Origin: JASSUD01 sp031963405
Lineage (GTDB): Bacteria > Pseudomonadota > Gammaproteobacteria > Burkholderiales > Burkholderiaceae
DNA length: 64,000 nucleotides
Direction: 5' to 3'
Assembly: GCA_031963405.1 (NCBI GenBank)
Contig: JASSUJ010000001.1
Span: 248,001 to 312,000 of the forward strand
The translations under genes were made by a program, and so were the position numbers. Under the pieces are notes generated by a model. The model did not search any database. It saw only the letters and a list, made by a program, of their open reading frames with translations, and was not told the origin of the DNA. Below are positions 18,210 through 27,481 of the stretch, piece after piece; the first letter of the stretch is position 1; the number at the start of each line of letters is the position of its first letter.

Positions 18210-18243
18210 ATTGTGGCGAGGGAGCATACTCCCTCGCCACAAT
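18210..18243. terminator. Bidirectional hairpin, Pseudomonas style
   Basis: Perfect 15-bp stem around CATA: ATTGTGGCGAGGGAG pairs with CTCCCTCGCCACAAT. The GTGGCGAGGGAG core is a familiar repeat and terminator element in Pseudomonas genomes. It separates the convergent exonuclease and BCCT genes and can serve both. Confidence 0.8.
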
Positions 18244-18255
18244 GAGATTAACGCG

Positions 18256-19926
18256 TCAGGCTCGCGGTTCAGACATCAATCCCTTGACCAGCGAAATACA
18301 GCCCAGCAGCAAGACAATGGCAAACGGTAACCCAGTGGAGACCGCCATGGCTTGCAATGCGATCAAACCTCCACCCAACAACAGGGCAATGGCAATCAGC
18401 CCTCCGATGATGGCCCAGAAGACACGCTGTGGAACGGGCGCATCGACCTTGCCGCCGGCGGTGATCGTATCGATGACCAGGGAGCCGGAATCCGAAGAGG
18501 TGATGAAAAATACCATCACCAGCACGATACCGAGCAGTGACGTGACTTCCTTAAGCGGGAGCCCTTCGAGCATAGCAAACAGCTTGAGCTCCAACACCGC
18601 ATCCTTGACTTCGCTAAGACCCTGGAGGGCGACCTGGTCGATGGCGGTTCCGCCAAAGGTAGTCATCCACAATACCGACACCAGCGAAGGCACCAACATA
18701 ACTGATATCAAGAAGGCGCGGACGGTACGGCCACGGCTGACACGGGCAATGAACATACCTACGAAAGGCGACCAACTGAGCCACCAGGCCCAGTAGAACG
18801 CCGTCCAGTTTTGGGTGAACTTGGTATCTGTGCGAGCAAAGGGGTTGGAAAGCGCCGGTAAATATTCGGCATAAGTCACTAGATTCTTGAAGAAGCCGGT
18901 GAGGATAGACAGAGTTGGCCCAACCACAATAATGAACAATAGCAGCAACAGCGCCAGGCCCATGTTGATTTCGGAAAGCAGCTTGACGCCCTTCTCCAGC
19001 CCGGCGAGCACCGACCACAGGGCAATTAGGGTGATGCCGATGATCAGCACGACTTTGCTCACGTTGGTAGATTGAATGCCAAACAGGTGTTCAATCCCCG
19101 CTGCGGCCTGCTCGGCACCGATGCCCAGCGAAGTCGCCAGCCCGAACAATGTGGCGAATACCGCCAGAATGTCGATGATGTGGCCGGACCATCCCCAGAC
19201 GCGCTCACCTAGCAGTGGGTAAAAGATCGAGCGTATCGAAAGCGGCAAGCCTTTGTTGAAGGAAAACAAAGCCAAAGATAAACCAACGATGGCATAGATG
19301 GCCCAAGGGTGCAGGCCCCAGTGGAAGATCGTCGCGGCCATAGCCAGGTCGGCGGAGGCTTTCATGTCGCCCGCTGCGCCGCCCAGAGGGGCCCAGTCGG
19401 TACGCGCCCCGGCGGCGTCGAGTGTGACACCTCCCATGGCCGCAGAGTAATGGGACATGGGCTCTGCTACGCCGTAGAACATCAGGCCAATACCCATCCC
19501 GGCGGCAAACAGCATCGAGAGCCAGCCCAGGTACGAATAATCTGGCGTGGCATCCCTACCGCCCAATCGAACCTTGCCTAGTGGCGAGACAATCAGCGCC
19601 AGACATAACACCACAAAGATATTGGCGACACTCATGAAGAACCAGGCCAGATGCTCAGTCAACCAACTGCGCATGGCGCTGAAAAGCGGTTCGACTTCGT
19701 TCTGCAGTGCAAGCGTCACGATGACGAACAGCAGAATAGTAGCCGCAGAGATGATGAAAACTTTACCGTGAATATCCAGAGAAAAAGAGAACTGGCCTCG
19801 GATATTGTCCTGCCCGATAACGTAGTCGGTGTCGATAAGGTTGGCTTTGCCGCTTGGGGCTGGTATCCCTTCTATGCCGGTTGACTGGGATTGTCCTGAT
19901 AGATCGTCTACAGGGTTTTTACCCAC
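18256..19926 (-). CDS. BCCT-family betaine/choline/carnitine transporter
   Basis: Inner-membrane transporter, 556 residues, about 12 membrane helices, taking up quaternary amines such as glycine betaine or choline with sodium or protons. Family signatures: GMGIGLMFYGVAEPMSHY at about 141-158, HWGLHPWAIYAIVGLSLALFSFNKGLPLSIRS at about 200-231, and the aromatic WAWWLSWSPFVGMFIARVSRGR region near 370-390 that forms the substrate box. GTG start at 19926, with AAGGAG 7 bases upstream. The tail is short, unlike the long regulatory tail of osmosensing BetP. Same GC-rich block as the preceding genes. Confidence 0.9.
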   Translation of the reverse strand: MGKNPVDDLSGQSQSTGIEGIPAPSGKANLIDTDYVIGQDNIRGQFSFSLDIHGKVFIISAATILLFVIVTLALQNEVEPLFSAMRSWLTEHLAWFFMSVANIFVVLCLALIVSPLGKVRLGGRDATPDYSYLGWLSMLFAAGMGIGLMFYGVAEPMSHYSAAMGGVTLDAAGARTDWAPLGGAAGDMKASADLAMAATIFHWGLHPWAIYAIVGLSLALFSFNKGLPLSIRSIFYPLLGERVWGWSGHIIDILAVFATLFGLATSLGIGAEQAAAGIEHLFGIQSTNVSKVVLIIGITLIALWSVLAGLEKGVKLLSEINMGLALLLLLFIIVVGPTLSILTGFFKNLVTYAEYLPALSNPFARTDTKFTQNWTAFYWAWWLSWSPFVGMFIARVSRGRTVRAFLISVMLVPSLVSVLWMTTFGGTAIDQVALQGLSEVKDAVLELKLFAMLEGLPLKEVTSLLGIVLVMVFFITSSDSGSLVIDTITAGGKVDAPVPQRVFWAIIGGLIAIALLLGGGLIALQAMAVSTGLPFAIVLLLGCISLVKGLMSEPRA

Positions 19927-20192
19927 GAGAATCTCCTTTTATTAATGGCACGCTTCGGCGTGCAATGGTCTGATAGGCCCCGCTGTTCCTATGGTAAAAA
20001 CGAGATGTGTGCGCAGGTATTGGAGTTAACCCATTTTCGCGGACAGTTAAGGACTCCCATTTTTGATGTGGAAGCAGGTGCAAAAATGTTTTGCGATGTG
20101 GAATATATATCCGATGTGGCCAGATCTGCTTTGCCTATGTTGAGGTTGTACCATGCCTCATCCAGGTAAATACGGCTAAGCGTGTTTCTACT
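19927..20192. other. Upstream region of BCCT gene with decayed sequence
   Basis: Holds the BCCT ribosome binding site, then mixed-composition sequence. No gene recognised; probably the junction of the foreign block with IS3 debris. Confidence 0.3.
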
Positions 20193-20560
20193 TTACTTTT
20201 TATTGATGGCGCCCAGCATAAGCTTGGCAAGAGACCCGCCAATGGCCCACCCCACCACGCGTCGACTCCATACATCCAGAACCACGGTCAGATAAATGAA
20301 GTCTGCCCAAGTCGGCATATACGTGGCATCTGCTACCCACCGTTGATTAGGCTCCTGGGCAATAAATTGACGATTCACCAAATCCGACGCAGGAGGATGC
20401 CCGCGGGTTGCGCTGCGTTGTGGCAACCTGGTAGCGGCGACGACACACCCCCTCGCATCAGCCGCACCACACGCTGACGACTCACAATCCAATCCTATTT
20501 CATGAGTTCAGCATGCACACGGGGCATACCATAGGCGACATCTGATTGAGCGTGTATGGT
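20193..20560 (-). pseudogene. IS3-family OrfB transposase relic
   Basis: Minus-strand remains of an IS3-type DDE transposase. An upstream frame reads AYGMPRVHAELM, then a stop and frameshift. The main frame gives NRQFIAQEPNQRWVADATY, a short gap, then FIYLTVVLDVWSRRVVGWAI, the classic start of the catalytic domain with the first Asp. The rest (second Asp and Glu region) is missing. Confidence 0.75.
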
Positions 20561-20651
20561 GGGAGTGCATTCTATCAGTTTCAAATTTGCTTGCTTACGG
20601 ACGACTTGGCGCTCGCTCGCGCCAAGCATAGTTCACTAAAGTTTTTGAGCT

Positions 20652-21392
20652 TCAGGCCAGCATGAGCCCAAGGTCTTCTTCGTCATAGCCTACTTGGCTT
20701 AGGCGCTCTGCTTCTCGATTAGTCATATTGATTAGATTCCTCTCTGTTAGAGGCAAGAACTCATGTTCTGCTAGTCTCTCAGGAGACCTGCTATTTTTAG
20801 TGGATATCCCTTGAATGTAATTCCCCAAATTCCATGATTTCATCCTCTCATTATTGTCGATGGATGTCAGCACTTCTCCGCCTGGCGAGAAGTTCACGCT
20901 AAACACTGCAGCGTCATGCCCTTCAAGCGTATACAGCATTTCTCCATCCTCCACACTCCATAGCTGCACTGTACCGTCGTCGTTTCCCGACGCTAATAAG
21001 CTACTGTCTGGTGAAAAACTCATACTCCATACGCAATCACTGGCTTCTAGGGTATGTAGCGCTTCTCCGCTGTGCACACTCCAAAGTTTCAACTCCGCAT
21101 CCTCACTTGCTGACGCAAGAATCTTACTGTCTGGTGAAAAAGTCACACTGAATACTTCAGTGCTATGCCCTTTGAGCACGCCTGCGAATTTGAAAGTTTC
21201 AGTTTCAATTTCATACAGCCCAATCTCACCATTCTTTGCGGCTAGCGCCAACAAGCAACCATCACTTGAATAACAATGGTCATTTATTTCCATCCCCATC
21301 TCTACACTATGCGGCTCACTACCTCTAAGAGTAGTGTCCTCCAACTGATATGGCACTACAGGTTTTATGGTGGAATTTGACAATGGCAACAT
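20652..21392 (-). CDS. WD40-repeat protein
   Basis: Protein of 246 residues with about four WD40 blades: CYSSDGCLLALAAKNGEIGLYE, VFSVTFSPDSKILASASEDAELKLWSV, VWSMSFSPDSSLLASGNDDGTVQLWSV and VFSVNFSPGGEVLTSIDNNERMKSW (about residues 35-190). A complete propeller needs seven blades, so this is a short form or works as an oligomer. The tail ends SQVGYDEEDLGLMLA. AAAGGAG lies 9 bases before the ATG, so expression is plausible. WD40 proteins are scaffolds; no catalytic residues are seen. As a neighbour of F-box and LRR genes it may be another host-directed protein. Confidence 0.75.
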   Translation of the reverse strand: MLPLSNSTIKPVVPYQLEDTTLRGSEPHSVEMGMEINDHCYSSDGCLLALAAKNGEIGLYEIETETFKFAGVLKGHSTEVFSVTFSPDSKILASASEDAELKLWSVHSGEALHTLEASDCVWSMSFSPDSSLLASGNDDGTVQLWSVEDGEMLYTLEGHDAAVFSVNFSPGGEVLTSIDNNERMKSWNLGNYIQGISTKNSRSPERLAEHEFLPLTERNLINMTNREAERLSQVGYDEEDLGLMLA

Positions 21393-21517
21393 TTTTAATA
21401 TCTCCTTTAGCCGGTACTATTAAGCCATCTGATCATGGGGTGGGCTGAGATCGGGAAACAAGTTCCAGAATAATTCTTCACGGGGAAAATTAACCCACTA
21501 ATTATTGAGCATTAGAA

Positions 21518-22054
21518 TCAAACGCTGCGCTGCAGCGATGCTTGCTTTTTAGCCTCTATATGCCGAATGATGGCGGCGAGCGCGCCGAATATACCAACGC
21601 AGATCAAAACACTGCCTATGTCATGCAAGCGAGGCTCATGTTTTCCATTAGCCTCTCTATAATTTTCTACGCATAGAACGATGAATCCGCTCAAGAACGT
21701 CAAAGATGAAGCTCGTACAAGTCTCTTAAAAGAAAAAATCCCTTGCGCAGCTAATTCAGCCGTATCTACACGTGTGCGCCCTGAACGTGAGTAGGAGGAG
21801 ATAAGAGCAGAAGGAATGGTAGAGAAGGCTGTTAACGTAGAAGAGTTAGAATCAACTGATGACCGAGGATGATCAAAATCAGCTGCTCCAGTGGTTAACG
21901 TAGCAGTGTCAGAGTTCGTCGTTAATGTAGAAGGAATAGAAGAGGCGGTTAACGTACGGGTACGCTGGTGAGCGTATGCGCTCGACGAAGTAGATGAGTA
22001 ATTTACTTGGGGTATTCCCATGTTCGAAGAAAATAAAGGTGTGATTGCTGGCAT
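21518..22054 (-). CDS. Ser/Thr-rich protein with two membrane segments
   Basis: Unrecognised protein, 178 residues from the ATG at 22054, chosen because GGGGAG lies 7 bases upstream; an ATG at 22069 is possible. The first 100 residues are Ser/Thr-rich with loose repeats (LTASSIPSTLTT, ATLTTGAADF, STLTAFSTIPSAL). A conserved-looking GIFSFKRLVR is followed by two hydrophobic helices (SLTFLSGFIVLCV and IGSVLICVGIFGALAAII) and a basic tail. The beginning MPAITPLF resembles MPAAIPINP of the protein at 12975. Could be a small membrane-targeted effector; function unknown. Confidence 0.5.
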   Translation of the reverse strand: MPAITPLFSSNMGIPQVNYSSTSSSAYAHQRTRTLTASSIPSTLTTNSDTATLTTGAADFDHPRSSVDSNSSTLTAFSTIPSALISSYSRSGRTRVDTAELAAQGIFSFKRLVRASSLTFLSGFIVLCVENYREANGKHEPRLHDIGSVLICVGIFGALAAIIRHIEAKKQASLQRSV

Positions 22055-22305
22055 AGTAGAACTCCCCATCAATCTTTTCCGCTGTTTTCTAATTAGCCAT
22101 AAAACGAGCTTTTTCAGTAGTTGAGCAGTATAAAAAATTAAGCCTTAAGCCACCTTTATAACTACCCATCACTCATGGCCCCTACTGCCATAAATAAAAG
22201 TATAAGTTGGATATTCTGCTTAAACTATGACTAGTTACCATAAGTTAAATGAAGTACTTTTTAATTTTTTAGCGATTAGTCTTTTGGCTTCTGGAGGATT
22301 TTTTT

Positions 22306-22911
22306 ATGAAACTATCGACTTCTATTCCAACGTTTTCCCAGTTGCCGCATCTATATCTTATTACGCCTGAGCCAAGCGGTTCAGATGAGCTTTCCGATTT
22401 CATGGCTCACCTCGAAAAAGCGCTTATCTCAGGAATTCGATTAGTACAGCTAAGGGCCAAAAAACTAGACCCTAAAATATATGAATCATTAGCCCAACAA
22501 GTACTGGCTTGCTGCCATCGATATCAGGCTCTCTTATTGTTAAATTCCACCCCCCAAAAAGCAATTGAGCTAAATGCAGACGGCGTGCATTTAGATAGCG
22601 CACGACTAATGTCCTGTCAAAACCGTCCGTTGGGCACGAACAAGCTTGTATCTGCAGCTTGCCACAATGAGGCGCAGCTAAAAAAAGCTGAAAGCATTGG
22701 GGTGGACTTCGTCACCTTATCTCCTGTTTTGCATACGCAAAGCCACCCTGAAGCAAAGCCTTTAGGCTGGGATAATTTTGCAAAGCTGACTTCCTCTACC
22801 AATCGCCAAGTCTATGCGTTAGGAGGAATGAAAAGAGAAGATTTAAATAATGCTCAGGGGCATGGTGCTTATGGGATTGCGGCAATTACTGCGCTTTGGA
22901 ACGAAAAATGA
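22306..22911 (+). CDS. ThiE/TenI-like domain protein (MutT C-terminal type)
   Basis: A 201-residue TIM-barrel protein of the thiamine-phosphate-synthase superfamily. Motifs: YLITPE at 17-22, RLVQLRAKKLD at about 45-55, LLLNSTPQKAIELNADGVHLDS at about 77-98, DFVTLSPVLHTQSHPEAKPLGWDNF at about 135-160 and ALGGMKREDL near 172. The GW-x-x-F ending and the HGAYGIAAITALW end match the ThiE-like domain normally fused behind the MutT (Nudix) domain in beta- and gamma-proteobacteria, rather than true ThiE. Here no Nudix domain precedes it. GGAGG lies 8 bases before the ATG, so it is a genuine separate gene. Enzymatic activity is uncertain. Confidence 0.8.
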   Translation: MKLSTSIPTFSQLPHLYLITPEPSGSDELSDFMAHLEKALISGIRLVQLRAKKLDPKIYESLAQQVLACCHRYQALLLLNSTPQKAIELNADGVHLDSARLMSCQNRPLGTNKLVSAACHNEAQLKKAESIGVDFVTLSPVLHTQSHPEAKPLGWDNFAKLTSSTNRQVYALGGMKREDLNNAQGHGAYGIAAITALWNEK

Positions 22912-23030
22912 TTTGATGAATAGCTCTTTTATTTTTCGGCTAAATTATCCTTTCTGGAAAGCCCAAGATGCTCTCCAGCCGATATCAGGTCTTCCCTCCC
23001 CCTTGGCGCCATGCGCTTCTCCTTGCACTC

Positions 23031-23309
23031 TCAAAAGCAGCAAACGGTGGAAACCATTCTGTAACTCTGATCTCGCGTGAGATGAGAAGAGTTAAATGAT
23101 GGATGGAATGAATTTTCACTTACAAGAATTTTATTTTCAGTCAATCCATTTTCTGATAGTTTTCTCCTTTTACTTAAATCATCCCATAGTGTACATAGGT
23201 TATTAGGGTTGAACCTAGTTTTCGGTAAATCTAGATCATCAGATGATTTTATTTTTGAATTACACTGCCTATAGCTATTTACACTTCCTGATACAGATAA
23301 AACTGACAT
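23031..23309 (-). CDS. Small hypothetical protein
   Basis: 92-residue frame from the ATG at 23309, chosen because AAAGGAG lies 5 bases before it; the frame opens 15 codons earlier. The sequence is polar and Ser/Asn-rich (SVSGSVNSYRQCNSK, then SSDDLDLPKTRFNPNNLCTLWDDLSKRRKLSENG) and ends in VCCF. No domain recognised. AT-rich like the LRR genes. The good ribosome binding site is the main support. Confidence 0.4.
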   Translation of the reverse strand: MSVLSVSGSVNSYRQCNSKIKSSDDLDLPKTRFNPNNLCTLWDDLSKRRKLSENGLTENKILVSENSFHPSFNSSHLTRDQSYRMVSTVCCF

Positions 23310-24053
23310 AACCACTCCTTTAAATAATATATTTATATTGCCGATATTTGGCAATTTAAAAAATTAATATTTATAGCAATGCAAAAGTATCTTTAAATTA
23401 AATTTATAATATTTTTGTCGTATAAAATAATAAGCCACGCCTTATGGATTGTATTTTATATGACGAATGATTGTTTAAAATAGCGAATAAATTTTGATAG
23501 TACGCTTATTTGATATAATAAATAATAAAAATATCATTAATTTATGAAATTTTTATGTATTATTATTGCTTTTATAATTGCGCATACACCTTGAAAATCG
23601 GATGTGTAATGAAATACCGACTTATCCTTCAGTGTTAATTGGTATGGCTGAAGCAGAAAATAAGATACAGGATTGAGGCTCAGGCATAAAGAACGCATCA
23701 AGCGTATACGCAAGTACATGACGCTCTAAGGCATATTTCTCATTAGCAGTCGTAGCTTTCCAGAAATAGATGCCTGTGGTTGATATAGCGGCTAACACAG
23801 CCACTATAAGTGGTGCTTTCACCGCTGCTAGAAAAAACCGGGCTTAATTCAGCCATAGTTCAGTACCACGCGAAAAACTGCCTATGCTTCCTCGACCTTC
23901 TCGTTTTGCCATGCTTCTCCCTTTACATGGTTTTAGCGTAGCTCGCACACTACATGATCATCAAAATTAGTTAAAAAGCGTAGTTACATAAGCATGGCAA
24001 CTACCTAGACTGAGTTTGAATTTAAGAAATTCAGACTAAAAATAAGGTACATC
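23310..24053. other. AT-rich intergenic region with a possible small ORF remnant
   Basis: Mostly very AT-rich. On the minus strand 23622-23822 is a 66-codon frame with a GTG start and a hydrophobic signal-like beginning (KAPLIVAVLAAISTTGIYFW) but no ribosome binding site; it may be the remains of an exported protein. AAGG shortly before 24054 serves the LRR gene. Confidence 0.35.
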
Positions 24054-25244
24054 ATGTTTTCTCCTGCGATCTGTTCATCCTCAAGCCACCCTGCCTTACC
24101 TTTAGCTGCATCAGCAGATGAAAAAATAAATGCTATAGAAGAAAAAGAAGCATCTATTTCTACCGCAGCGCCCTATTTACCACCAGAATTGATAGAAAAA
24201 ATTCTTTATTTTTTAGTCACACCCTATGAGCCTATAAAATCGGCCTTTAATTTATATTCCGCTTTATGGGTTAGAGTATTTCATGAAAGAGTTCATCAAA
24301 TATTAAATGAAATCATAAAAAATCATATTATTATTAGAACAAGCGACTCCCCTTCATTTTCACAAAACTATATTTTTCATGATTCAAAATTAACTTGCAA
24401 AGATATAGCAGTTCTCGTACATATAAAAAAAAGATTCACGAGAGACATAAATAAAATACTTTCTTTTAGCATTGAAAAGCAGATGAAAGAATGCAATGAA
24501 ATTATTCATACTATTTTAAATAAGCCATCGTACTATACAGATGATCAGGCTGAATATAGCATTCAATATCTTTTAAAAAATATACAGCATATTAAAGTTG
24601 ATTTTTATGATTGTGAGATGCGCAAATCTATGATATTACTTAAAATTTTATCAGAAAAAACAAATATAGAAAATCTTTCCATAATTGGAGGTGGAATTTT
24701 TGCTAGTAATATAATATATTTTGTAAATAGATTAGAAGCAATTGTCAGTCAAAATAAAAAAATCCTTACAATTAATGAAATAAATTTAAGACGAGCCAAC
24801 TTTAATGGCAAAAAAATTATAGAAAAATTTGGAGCAGCATTAGCGGGAAAAAACGTCATCAATCTAGTATTGAGCGAAAATAAAATAGAAGAAAAACAAG
24901 TATTAATTTTGTCTAGAATTATTAAAAATATAAAAATAAATAAATTACATATAAGCTTCAATAATATTGGCGATGAAGGTTTTCAGCATATTGTTAATGC
25001 TTTACCTGAAGAATTGACATATTTAAACATAAATGCAATAGGCATTAGCTTATATGGAGCAAATCTTTTACTAAATAGATTAAGAACGATAAAAACAAAA
25101 ATTGAACAAATAGACTTAATAGGAAATGGTCTATTTGAGCACCAATTTAATTTAGAAGATGTAAAGAATGAGGCAGGACAACTTATTAAGTTTAATTTTG
25201 GAGAGTTTAAAAAGGATTTTTTTGGTAGAATTTGTGCTTACTAG
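24054..25244 (+). CDS. F-box-like / leucine-rich-repeat protein
   Basis: A 396-residue putative effector. After a Ser/Ala-rich head there is an F-box-like motif at about residues 43-75 (YLPPELIEKILYFLV). A charged helical middle follows, and from about 200 onward come RNase-inhibitor-type LRRs (NLSIIGGG, INEINLRRANF, VINLVLSENKIEEKQ, INKLHISFNNIGDEGFQHIV, ELTYLNINAIGI). F-box plus LRR is the architecture of eukaryotic FBXL substrate receptors, so a role in directing host ubiquitylation is plausible. Very AT-rich, unlike the genes around it. AAGG precedes the ATG. The C-terminal 40 residues (VKNEAGQLIKFNF) resemble the end of the next gene, showing common ancestry. Confidence 0.75.
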   Translation: MFSPAICSSSSHPALPLAASADEKINAIEEKEASISTAAPYLPPELIEKILYFLVTPYEPIKSAFNLYSALWVRVFHERVHQILNEIIKNHIIIRTSDSPSFSQNYIFHDSKLTCKDIAVLVHIKKRFTRDINKILSFSIEKQMKECNEIIHTILNKPSYYTDDQAEYSIQYLLKNIQHIKVDFYDCEMRKSMILLKILSEKTNIENLSIIGGGIFASNIIYFVNRLEAIVSQNKKILTINEINLRRANFNGKKIIEKFGAALAGKNVINLVLSENKIEEKQVLILSRIIKNIKINKLHISFNNIGDEGFQHIVNALPEELTYLNINAIGISLYGANLLLNRLRTIKTKIEQIDLIGNGLFEHQFNLEDVKNEAGQLIKFNFGEFKKDFFGRICAY

Positions 25245-25523
25245 CACATTTATATCACTACATTCTATTTATCTAATAATGTTATATCGAGATTTAAAAT
25301 TACACAACTAATCTACGCCGGATCATATCTTTAATTTATGTCAACTTTTTAACGCTTCCTTAAGCTTTTCTAATTTTATCTATGCCGTTCTTTACGCATC
25401 GTAATAATCTTGAATAATTTATAATAAATTATCTATAGTGGAATAACGGGTAGGATTATTATAAAAAAGACGATTTTTTTAAGTTAAAAAATTTTACAAT
25501 TTAATAATACAGGAAAATCAATA
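25245..25523. other. AT-rich spacer between LRR genes
   Basis: No gene seen. AGGAA about 8 bases before 25524 is the ribosome binding site of the next gene. Confidence 0.3.
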
Positions 25524-26429
25524 ATGAACATTAACAACATTACATCAAATAATAAAATATCATCACAGCTTTCAATAAATCATGATCTTGTCATGAAAGA
25601 TAGGACAACAGAAGAGAAAATAAAAATCCAGTTTAGTGATTCCATGATGGAATTCATGAAAATAGAAATGGGGAAATTTAGCGCAGGCTCTTTAAAAAAA
25701 GAGGAAATCCAGGCAGCTTTTCAAGCATCATCACTGAATGAAATGCAGTACATGAATTTCCTTATTCAACCAGATAGTAAAGAAAGATGTGAAAATGTCC
25801 TGATAGCACTAGAGGAAGTAGCACGTAAAACAGATATACAAGTTTTGCAGCTGAACATACCTAGACTTTATGATGAGTCAACATACTCAGATAATTTTAT
25901 TAATGATCTATTTGAAAAAATAAAATTAATAATATCAAATAATAAAGAATTATCTCGCATAGGATTAAGTTGTCAACGATTCGATATGCGTTCATGCATT
26001 ACTACTCTAGGAGAAGCTCTCGCGGGTAGAGTTGTTGATAATTTTTTAATTCGCGACAATCAAATTGGAGAGGCGGGTGCAAAAGAGTTAGCCCCATATC
26101 TTAAAACCATGACCATTGAGTATTTATTGATAATTAACAATCAAATTGGCAATTCAGGTTTAGAGCATATAGCTAAGTCATTACCTAAGGGGCTGAAAAG
26201 CTTACATATAGACTATAACAATATTACTCAAGAAGGCGTAGATAAATTTTTCGAAATATTATCAGGATATGCAAAAGATTATCCAGAATATGATTTGACA
26301 CTTGAGGGAGTTAATTTAAATGGCAATACTTTATCTGAAAATCAATTGAATTACCCTGAGATGAAAAACAGCCACGGTAAAATTATCAGATTTTCTCCTG
26401 AGAAACTTATGCACGGCATAATGGCATAA
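25524..26429 (+). CDS. Leucine-rich-repeat protein
   Basis: A 301-residue protein without an obvious F-box. The first 90 residues are helical and charged; LRRs run from about 110 to 265 (IQVLQLNIPRL, LSRIGLSCQRFD, VDNFLIRDNQIGEAGAKEL, IEYLLIINNQIGNSGLEHIA, LKSLHIDYNNITQEGVDKF, YDLTLEGVNLNGNTL). The repeat type (N-x-I-x-x-x-G) is the NLR/RNase-inhibitor class used for protein binding. The C-terminus (EMKNSHGKIIRFSPEKL) parallels the neighbour at 24054 (VKNEAGQLIKFNFGEF), so the pair arose by duplication. No catalytic domain is visible. Confidence 0.75.
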   Translation: MNINNITSNNKISSQLSINHDLVMKDRTTEEKIKIQFSDSMMEFMKIEMGKFSAGSLKKEEIQAAFQASSLNEMQYMNFLIQPDSKERCENVLIALEEVARKTDIQVLQLNIPRLYDESTYSDNFINDLFEKIKLIISNNKELSRIGLSCQRFDMRSCITTLGEALAGRVVDNFLIRDNQIGEAGAKELAPYLKTMTIEYLLIINNQIGNSGLEHIAKSLPKGLKSLHIDYNNITQEGVDKFFEILSGYAKDYPEYDLTLEGVNLNGNTLSENQLNYPEMKNSHGKIIRFSPEKLMHGIMA

Positions 26430-26841
26430 CGCTTTTGCTTTGACATATGCCGCTCCTCGATATGAAAGTTAAAACAAAAGCTAACTTCCCTGTGAGCGAT
26501 TCAGCTTTCCACTTCCACACTGGCCCAGCACACCAAACTGGCATTTTTTTACAGCGCCGGACGCGACCCCGGCGATAGCAGCGACACATTACGGTGAGTG
26601 TCAACACAGTGCTTAAGCAGAACGTGCCGTACGCGAATTTCGGCTTATCGTCGAATTTCCGTCTTAATTCAGCATCCGTGTTGACGATGAATAACAACAT
26701 TCTAAAATCGTTGTCTAGAGGGCGGGGATTTTTGTCCTGGCTTTACTTAAAATAGTTCATCAATATCTGCATTCAACATAATTTTACTGCTCTTTCATGT
26801 ATTTTCTGGCTGCAGTAAGCCATTTTAGAAAATCCAGCTCT
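26430..26841. other. Intergenic with GC-rich unassigned segment
   Basis: About 26430-26700 is clearly more GC-rich than the LRR genes. On its minus strand an ATG preceded by GAGGAGCGGC near 26440 begins a frame cut off at once by the LRR gene end, and an upstream frame of about 97 codons runs through the segment. It looks like imported sequence interrupted here; I cannot assign it. Confidence 0.3.
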
Positions 26842-27375
26842 TTACCCTAATATATATGCAAGCGAATATTTGCCGATGCTTGCTGATTTCTCTACTAATT
26901 GCGCTTCTAAGACAACCGTGCCTTCGTTGTTGTTTACTGGCTTAGCTTCTGAGGCTATCTCTAAAACTTGTATAAAAATATTAAGGTAACGTATGGCAGC
27001 CAGCTTTCCAATTTCCCTTTCACTCATAAGATTCTCTACTGCGGTAGGGAAATCTATTTCCCCTTCTTTTATTTCTTTCGCTAATTCTCTCGCACGCAGG
27101 TTAATAGGTGATCCCGGCTTGAGGTAAGACCTATAAGCTAAGAAGGTACCAGATGAGATATTCCTTTCTTCTGCAACATCCTTTATCACTTTTTGCTGTA
27201 TAACTTTTCTCTTTCGCTTGTCGTTCTCTTCATTTATCTTCTTGAGACCAGCCAGCACTGCTCTTAATGTTTCTTTAGATTGTGCGGCTTTTTCAGCATT
27301 AAACTCATCTCTTCTACTTAGAGGAAAGCTAGCGTTATTTAGGGATGGTGCATTACTTTTCGATGTAGGGTTCAT
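26842..27375 (-). CDS. Hypothetical helical protein
   Basis: Unrecognised 177-residue protein. The N-terminal 25 residues are Asn/Ser-rich, then a Lys/Glu-rich helix (about 28-70), then a helix-turn-helix-like stretch DVAEERNISSGTFLAYRSYL (about 71-90), then LRARELAKEIKEGEIDFPTAVENLMSERE. No membrane segment or signal peptide. A DNA-binding role is possible from the middle motif but weakly supported. Confidence 0.5.
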   Translation of the reverse strand: MNPTSKSNAPSLNNASFPLSRRDEFNAEKAAQSKETLRAVLAGLKKINEENDKRKRKVIQQKVIKDVAEERNISSGTFLAYRSYLKPGSPINLRARELAKEIKEGEIDFPTAVENLMSEREIGKLAAIRYLNIFIQVLEIASEAKPVNNNEGTVVLEAQLVEKSASIGKYSLAYILG

Positions 27376-27481
27376 GAGATATATTCCATTTTCACTTTTT
27401 CTTACTCAAGACTTTATTCTTATCGCTATCTGTTTATATAGCGATAACGAATTTTTCTATTTCAAAGCGAAAAGAAATTAA

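Noticed and set aside
23031..23309. CaaX box at the end of the small protein (VCCF)
   Set aside because: The cysteines are at the third and second positions from the end, not the fourth, so it is not a CaaX box.
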